Source of the DNA: Diphasiastrum complanatum | Taxonomy: Eukaryota; Streptophyta; Lycopodiopsida; Lycopodiales; Lycopodiaceae | Assembly: GCA_029204225.1 (NCBI GenBank) | Contig: MU833048.1 | Span: 1 to 61,966, forward strand | Direction: 5' to 3' | Length of the DNA stretch: 61,966 nucleotides | Shown: positions 56,301 through 61,966 of the stretch, piece by piece | How positions within the stretch are numbered: the stretch's first letter is position 1 | How the letters are laid out: every line of letters begins with the position of its first letter | Made by a program: the position numbers and the translations under genes | The notes under the pieces: model-generated | Told to the model about the DNA's origin: nothing | Databases searched by the model: none | What the model saw: only the letters and a program-made list of their open reading frames with translations

Positions 56301-58320
56301 TGTGTCCTTGAGGATTGGCTCAAGGTTTCTTGAGTGGAAAATCAATCCATGCATGTTCTTCAAAGAATTATGTGCACTGGTCTAGTCAAAGGATCATCAA
56401 TTTGTGAGCACTCTATTAATGGTGGTTGTCCTTGTGGCAATGTTCATGATCCCTTCCTTGGCTAAACACTTGGTCCTCTCAGCTCTATTGCTTTGTTGTG
56501 TGAAGCATGGTCTTTTGCATTTCTTTTTTGTTTGTCATTGTTGAGGTTGTCTCCTCCGATTCCTCCTCTAATTGTATTTAGCTTGTGTTCAGCTATCGCT
56601 TGTGAGCACTTCAATTTAGACAAGTAAGCTTGAATGTGCATGACATCATTGCATGCTTACCTTTAGGAATGTCTTGATCTAGCAATCCACATTAATCCAA
56701 CTTAGCTGAAAGTTTTTGTTCTTGTTCGGGCAGCCCATGCCACCTTTTTTGTATTGCTACTATTGGATGAGACCAGTACGTTGAAGCCAACATTTGATTG
56801 GACTCCTCTAGGAAAAGCCCATTTGCTAGAGGTTCAACACGTCTGCATCTTAATAAGTGCACCTTAACAAGCATGCATCATCATAAAGTTGTCTGATGGA
56901 GTTGTAATCTTCAAGTTAAACATGAAGTGTTGATAATATTCTTGCATTCTTAGTAGCTAGCTCATAACGAGGGAATTTGAAGAGATTTTTGTTTCCAATC
57001 TTTCACCACTTGATGTAGCCATTTTGTGCATTCCATGATAAATTCCCTTGGCCTCATCTATGCTAGACTTGACTTAGCAGATAGGGTCGACATGGCTGTT
57101 GCAGTGTAGAGGTGCAATGCCGAGGTCTATTTGAGCTTGTTCTTTATGGGGTTGCTCCAAGAGCTCTGTAAGGAGAGTTGTGCTTTAGAAGTCCATTTTT
57201 TCTTGTAACAAAAAGAAAAAGGACAAGATAAGATCTGAGTGTTGAAAACCAATAATCTACAATCCCTAATGCTTTATTATGAGGAATCGCTACTTGCCAC
57301 TTGCACAATCGTGTTCAGGGAGGCAAGACAAACAAAAAAAGTGTTCATAGATATTTTTTTCTACTACTCACAACGACTTGCATCGAGCTTCCATGGCTTT
57401 ATTACTGGGAATTCCTACTCGCCACCTGCACAATTGTGTTCATGGAGTCGAGACGAACAAACTGTAAAGGATCTGATTTGCAGTTGGTTATTGACAATCT
57501 TATAGGCTGTCAACCATCAGGACCACATAGATAGAAGGAAATAGTGCACCACCACCCAAGCAACTTTAATGAACTATATATATTTCACAAAGAGGGAAAA
57601 TAGTACATATATAGACAGAGTTTTCTAGGAGGTACCGTTGCATGGTAAAACAGTCTCCGTTACGAGACACGTGTCCCAAGTTAGTATCTATACGTGCCAT
57701 GACCAAGGCACTCACATTGTCACATAAGCAGAAAATTGAAAGATTGCTGAAATTGGAAATGTACGTAAAACTGAGAAATAAACTGGGCTTACCAAATTGG
57801 TGGTCACAAGTTTTCTTTTTTTTACTTACTCGCCCCCTGCTTGCATTGGGCTCCCTTGACTTTATTACTATGAATTCCTTCTTTCCACTTGCACAATTTT
57901 GATCAAGGAGTCATGACCAACAAAAAAACGTGGTCACAGTCTTTTTTTCCACACCTATTTAGCTGTAAATTTTAAGTTTTTTTCCCCCTAACACCACATT
58001 GTAATGGTCCACCTTTCTGTTTAGAATTCCTATTCACCATCAATGCAATTGTTCTCAAGAGGTCAAGATCGATCGTTGGGAAATTTTTTGGCTATTTTTT
58101 TGTTTTATACTCACATTGGACTTCTAGGCTACTCATAAAGCTTTATTACCGAGAATTTCTTCTGGCCTCAAACACAAACGTTATCACTTTCGTCAATTTA
58201 ATCCATTCCAAACAGCAAAAACTACAGCCGCATTGAGAAGGGTGACAATCATAGGAGGAGATAATATCATTGTTTGGATAAGAAGTCAACCCAAGGGTCC
58301 TCAACGTCACAGGCCCGGTT
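56301..58320. other. 2 kb between the copia halves, with a degenerate repeat
   Basis: No gene recognised. From about 57275 a unit containing TTGCATCGAGCTTCCATGG, TTTATTACTGGGAATTCC and CACCTGCACAATTGTGTTCA recurs about four times at irregular spacing (near 57290, 57375-57470, 57830-57930, 58020-58160) with decay. If the inversion model is right, this is the original 3' flank of the copia, now inverted. Confidence 0.5.
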
Positions 58321-58325
58321 AGATT

Positions 58326-59517
58326 TGTTGGGAACAAGGGGTGTGAGAAACGAAAAATAGCTAGAAAGAAAAAACAAACACGAAAAGAAGCGAACTCGAA
58401 ACACGAAGAGAAACGAACTCGAATGGAAAGTGTTCATGCGCGATGGAATAAGCTATCTCACTCTTTCCTTAAGCATGACTATGCCTATCAAACTCGAACA
58501 GAATATTAGTGATAGAAATCATGTTCGATCAGATTACGTAGCCAAACATTAAGCATCAAAAATATCAGAAAGATAATTTGTCGCGAATCACTCGCGAAGA
58601 GCTAGACTAAGCTAGACTGATAATCAGTCGCGAGACGCAAGACTATATATTAGTCGCAAATAGCTAGACTAATAATAATTCGCTAAGAGTAGACTACCAG
58701 ATTAAGCAATAAGAAAGTTAGACAAAATGTAGAAAAGCATTGCAATATTGACACAAATCTGAATGCAGAACAACAGAGCTGTAATCAGATTAAGTGTACT
58801 GAAATATACAGGTCAATAATGTAGGTGAGCACAAGACAATAGTGGACGAAACTGCGTGCTTCACAAAGCTAATCACGCAATCTGTAAAGGTGATGAACCT
58901 ATTACTGACAATACATCTGGAAGAAAGAATCAATGCCCAAAGGCATTTACAATGTCCGTCTCTGATACGCTTTTGATACATGCTATATTTTCACACAAAC
59001 TGAATACGCAGGTGGTATCCAATATATATATACATAATGTTACAGGTGTGCAGATGAAAAAAGTACAAAGTGGATGTGCTCTCTGTGGGAGATCGTGGGT
59101 AGCTACTGTCGTTGTCAAATTTGATTGCACAGTTGCATGGGATGAGCATGAGAAGACCGTGACGTCAGCCTTCGCTGAAATTAACATTGGTGAAAATGCA
59201 AAAAATGCGACACTCTGACAAATGGCTTAAAAACTGATTTACAGGGTGCCTTCGCTTTTCTATAAGGGCACCTTTAGCATTTGTAGGGCAGTGTCGCCTT
59301 TTTCGCCTGTCACAAATCACGTGTAAAAACACAGTGTCGTCTTTTTCGCCTTTTTCGCCTGTGGAAATTTACTTGTATTTATGCAGACAGTCGCGTTTTA
59401 TTCGCCTATCTTATTTTACATGTAAATATGCAGACTGTGCCACAACACAAGTAAAATACAGCAGCATGAATGGAGGCAAATTAAAATAGGATTTAGGTAG
59501 AGGAGATAAATCCAACA
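58326..59517 (-). repeat. 3' LTR of the split copia
   Basis: 1192 bp in minus sense, TGTTGGATTT to GTTCCCAACA. Its (TA)n counterpart near 59025 has only about five units. Confidence 0.95.
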
Positions 59518-59527
59518 CCCCCTCTTA
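59518..59527 (-). other. Polypurine tract of the split copia
   Basis: AAGAGGGGG on the minus strand abuts the LTR start. Confidence 0.9.
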
Positions 59528-59539
59528 ATCTGGATCCGT

Positions 59540-60506
59540 GAATGCCTTGATCTTCAAACTAAGCAATGCACAAAACTTGTTGTGTGCATTAACACTTAAT
59601 GCCTTCGTGAATACATCTGCAACCATGTCCAGTGTTCTACAGTACGTTAAGCTTACCTCCTTCTTGAGAACCTTGCCCCTGATGTAGTGATATCAAATTT
59701 CAATGTGCTTACTCCTAGAGTGAAATCTAGGGTTGGCCGATAAGGCAATAGCACTCTGATTATCATAGAATATAATTGCAGGGTTGTACTGGTTCAAACT
59801 AATGTCTGACAGTAGATTTCTCAACCAAAACGCTTCTTTGATAGATTGAGAAGCAGCAATGTATTCTGCTTCTGTAGAAAAAAAAAGAGATAGAAGTTTG
59901 CTTACGACTGTTCCATGAGATAGGACTGCCGTTGAAGAAGAATGTAAATCCAGATGTGGACTTACGATTGTCTACATCTCCTCCCCAGCTTGCATCAGAA
60001 TATCCACTGAGCTGATGAAGATTGTCATCGCTGACATCTCCATAGCAGATGCATTGGTCCATGGTAGCTCGAATATACCTCATGACTCTTATGAGAGCCT
60101 TCCAATGGGTAATGCCAGGATTAGCCATACATTGGCTGAGTGAGCTTACTGCAAAAGAGATGTCAGGTCTTGTACAGACCATTGTGTACATGAGAGATCC
60201 AAGTATCGATCGATAAGGATACTCTCTCATCTGCTCCTCTTCCTGCTTGGTTTGGGGACATTGGTCCTTTGACAAACGCAGGCTTGGATCCATCGGGGAG
60301 TGAGCTAATTTACAGTTCATTAGATTGTATCTGTCAAGATACCTTTGTTGAGTGATATAGATCAGTCGTCTCGCTCTGTCTCTGTGGATCTGTATGTTCA
60401 GACAGAAGTGAGCTTCGCCCAGATCAGTCATGTCGAACTCAGAAAACAGCATCTGTTTAGAATCCTTGACCAAATTGGTATTGTTGCTAAAAAGCAACGT
60501 ATCATC
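59540..60506 (-). pseudogene. Split copia RT C-terminus and RNase H
   Basis: From the RT catalytic DDT (60506-60497) the minus strand reads LLFSNNTNL, FDMTDLGEAHFCLNI, YRSILGSLMYTMVCTRPDISFAV, HWKALIRVMRYI and SGYSDASWGGDVDNRKSTSG. A shift at an A-run near 59880 precedes STEAEYIAASQSIKEAFW, then FYDNQSAIALSAN, HIEI-stop-YHYIRG and VADVFTKALSVN. The start coincides exactly with the end of a foreign LTR at 60507. Confidence 0.9.
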
Positions 60507-60999
60507 TGTAGGAAATAGAAGCCTAAGGATCCAAGATCTTAACTATTCAATCACACAAAGCATTCTCAAAAGAAAGAGAGAGATGTCTAGAAACCCTCTT
60601 GTAGAAACTCGTGGACAGCCAAGGAGAATAGTCAGTATTGCTTACAAAAGTGTCTCATACAAATGGGATGCACACATATATATAGTCCAAGATGACTATC
60701 TAACTTCATGACTATTGGCTATCCAACTACTTGACTATTGGCTATCCAACTACTTCACTATTGATTATCCAACGTTCTATAAGTTACATAGAAAGAATAA
60801 GGTACCTCCAATATGTCAAGTTGGGGTACTTAATGTCACAATTAGACCCATGAGTCCCTACCAAGTTAATTTCATACTAAGTTAGCTAACTCTAAGTTTA
60901 GTAGGCCTAATATAATAAATGACCATGGTTACACAACTCTCGACCTTTTGGGTCAAAGTAACCTATGGTAATGTAATCAATTCCATTTACATTCCAACA
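60507..60999 (-). repeat. LTR of a second copia, inserted in the RT catalytic motif
   Basis: 493 bp in minus sense, TGTTGGAATG to TTTCCTACA, preceded by the purine tract AAGGAGGG (61000-61007). A TATATATATG TATA-type box lies near 60675. The next five bases (GATGA, 60506-60502) should be its target duplication; the partner would lie outside the window. Inside are about three copies of a 24-bp GACTATTGGCTATCCAACTA repeat (about 60708-60775). Confidence 0.8.
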
Positions 61000-61517
61000 C
61001 CCTCCTTAAATGGAAATGCATAACATGAAGTAACTTCTCGAAAGAGAAAAATGCAACTTGTTGTCCGAACTTCATGTTGCCAAATAAACTTCGCACCGAA
61101 GTAGTCGAAATCTCATCCCCAATCATGTCCAACATATAAAAGGAAAAGAATGCGTAATAATAAAGCATCAAGTCGAAGGGTGAGGATTTGCATGCTCCAT
61201 CCGAAGTAGGGAACCAACATAAACTCGACAATAAGTCGAAACATGGACTTGTAATCCATCATAGGCTCCCACATCATTCGAAAATACTTCTTACAATAAT
61301 GGCACTTACCCTTCTTCTTGGAGCCTTGATCTTGAGCTTCCTTAGATTTTTTATCATCTTTGGATGTTTTGAAAGAAGGCTTCCCTTTCCACTTGCCTTT
61401 GCCTTTGCCTTTTGCAAAGAAAGCTTGATCTTCTTGTTCACCAAAGTTGATCCTTGTTTGCTCTTCTTGAAGAAGTAAGCCAACAGCACCACTCATAATG
61501 TACCTAGAGGTCATTTG
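61000..61517 (-). pseudogene. Gag remnant of the second copia, fused to its 3' end
   Basis: Minus frame 61514-61113 reads VGLLLQEEQTRINFGEQEDQ, a Lys-rich KGKGKGKWKGK stretch and the start of a knuckle, KCHYCKK. It then changes at about 61275 into sequence leading to the purine tract, so protease, integrase, RT and RNase H are all deleted. The gag type resembles the element at 23014-23810. Confidence 0.7.
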
Positions 61518-61966
61518 CCTTGTTAAGCTTTGGATCTTGTGACGTTTTGGTTATGTTATAGTAGTTCAATGCTTTTTCCCCCAAAATTTTCTCATTGAAT
61601 TATACCCACTCACACAATGCTACAGGAAGCAAACAATCCAAGCACTATTCTTGCGAGCTCACCATAGGTTGCAAAGAATCTTGCAACATTTGTTTATGGT
61701 CTTTGAAAATATCTGAGAAGTTGGCATCTTTAAACTCCGACACACTCATTTTTACTCCCTCTTTTAATTCACACTCATTCACAGCCTTTCTCACTCCCTC
61801 TTTTCACCAAACTCACAATAGCAAAAACCCTAATGGTACAACATTTGCCCTATGGAGTTCGTGTCCTTGTGATCTTGCTAATGCTTTTATGAGGTGCCTT
61901 TGGGCCATATGACCAACTTAAGTTGTAGTGGCACCAGTTGATGTTCACGAAATTCTCTATACCTCA
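61518..61966. other. No gene recognised at the right edge
   Basis: A plus frame (61595-61912) shows no known domain; it includes two near-copies of CACTCCCTCTTTT (61753 and 61791). Confidence 0.35.

Larger units (their letters stand above)
51926..60506. mobile_element. Single copia insertion split into opposed halves
   Basis: The left half (plus) has LTR, primer site, gag and pol to mid-RT; the right half (minus) has the rest of RT, RNase H, purine tract and LTR. The LTRs are the same family and AATCT flanks the outer end of each in the orientation expected for one insertion (51926-51930, and 58325-58321 on the minus strand). About 2 kb (56300-58320) lies between the halves. The simplest history is an inversion with one break just before the RT catalytic site. 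Confidence 0.8.

Noticed and set aside
56301-58320. Whether the inter-half DNA is a third transposon
   Set aside because: No LTR ends, primer site, terminal repeats or coding motif could be found; recorded only as spacer with repeats.
58856-59218. 120-residue plus frame within the split copia 3' LTR
   Set aside because: It lies wholly in LTR sequence and is not preserved in the 5' LTR copy.
1-61966. CRISPR arrays, tRNA or rRNA genes, bacterial operons, integrated DNA viruses
   Set aside because: No regularly spaced repeats with unique spacers, no tRNA cloverleaf or rRNA core seen; all RT genes are copia, gypsy or LINE types.

Overview
This window looks like nuclear DNA of a land plant with a large, repeat-rich genome. 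The evidence is one recognisable spliced gene for a chloroplast thylakoid protein (RIQ/DUF1118 type, minus strand, 16248-17200), GT-AG introns, plant-type Ty1/copia and Ty3/gypsy retrotransposons primed from initiator tRNA-Met, a hAT-type DNA element, LINE remnants and long AG microsatellites. I cannot name the species; a fern or gymnosperm would fit the repeat density but this is a guess. No rRNA, tRNA, CRISPR array or bacterial-style operon was seen.

Layout, left to right. 1-1673: copia gag remnant and its LTR (minus). 1674-4893: non-coding DNA with a 461-bp tandem duplication, an LTR fragment, then the LTR, primer site and gag start of a plus-strand copia. 4894-7445: decayed copia F1 (minus). 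7446-9530: nothing recognised. 9532-11775: tandem duplication, gag fragment (plus), LTR and RNase H of a copia (minus). 11968-14250: unidentified gene-like pieces and a CpG-dense repeat block. 14309-17640: microsatellite, tandem duplication and the RIQ-like gene. 17810-23810: inverted-repeat element, gypsy gag and LTR territory, and a long decayed copia pol (minus). 23811-27040: no gene seen. 27041-28436: copia LTR and gag (plus). 28440-35661: copia family F (minus), in which copies F2 and F3 share one LTR. 35662-44470: gypsy G2, interrupted by the 7.2-kb gypsy G1, itself interrupted by a 793-bp hAT-like element. 44700-51660: microsatellites, LINE remnants in both orientations and the last exons of an unidentified gene. 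51931-60506: one copia insertion whose two halves now face each other. 60507-61517: an LTR and gag remnant of a second copia abutting its RT gene.

The window is mostly a record of insertion, deletion and rearrangement. The best-supported structural results rest on matching target-site duplications: AATCT on both sides of the split copia, ATACT around G1, ATACAAAT around the hAT-like element, and TCCCT around a 198-bp TG...CA insert in an LTR. Two copies of family F lack reverse transcriptase and RNase H and share the same replacement tail, which suggests a non-autonomous lineage carrying only gag, protease and integrase. Every retroelement reading frame seen is broken. The only gene that looks intact is the RIQ-like gene.
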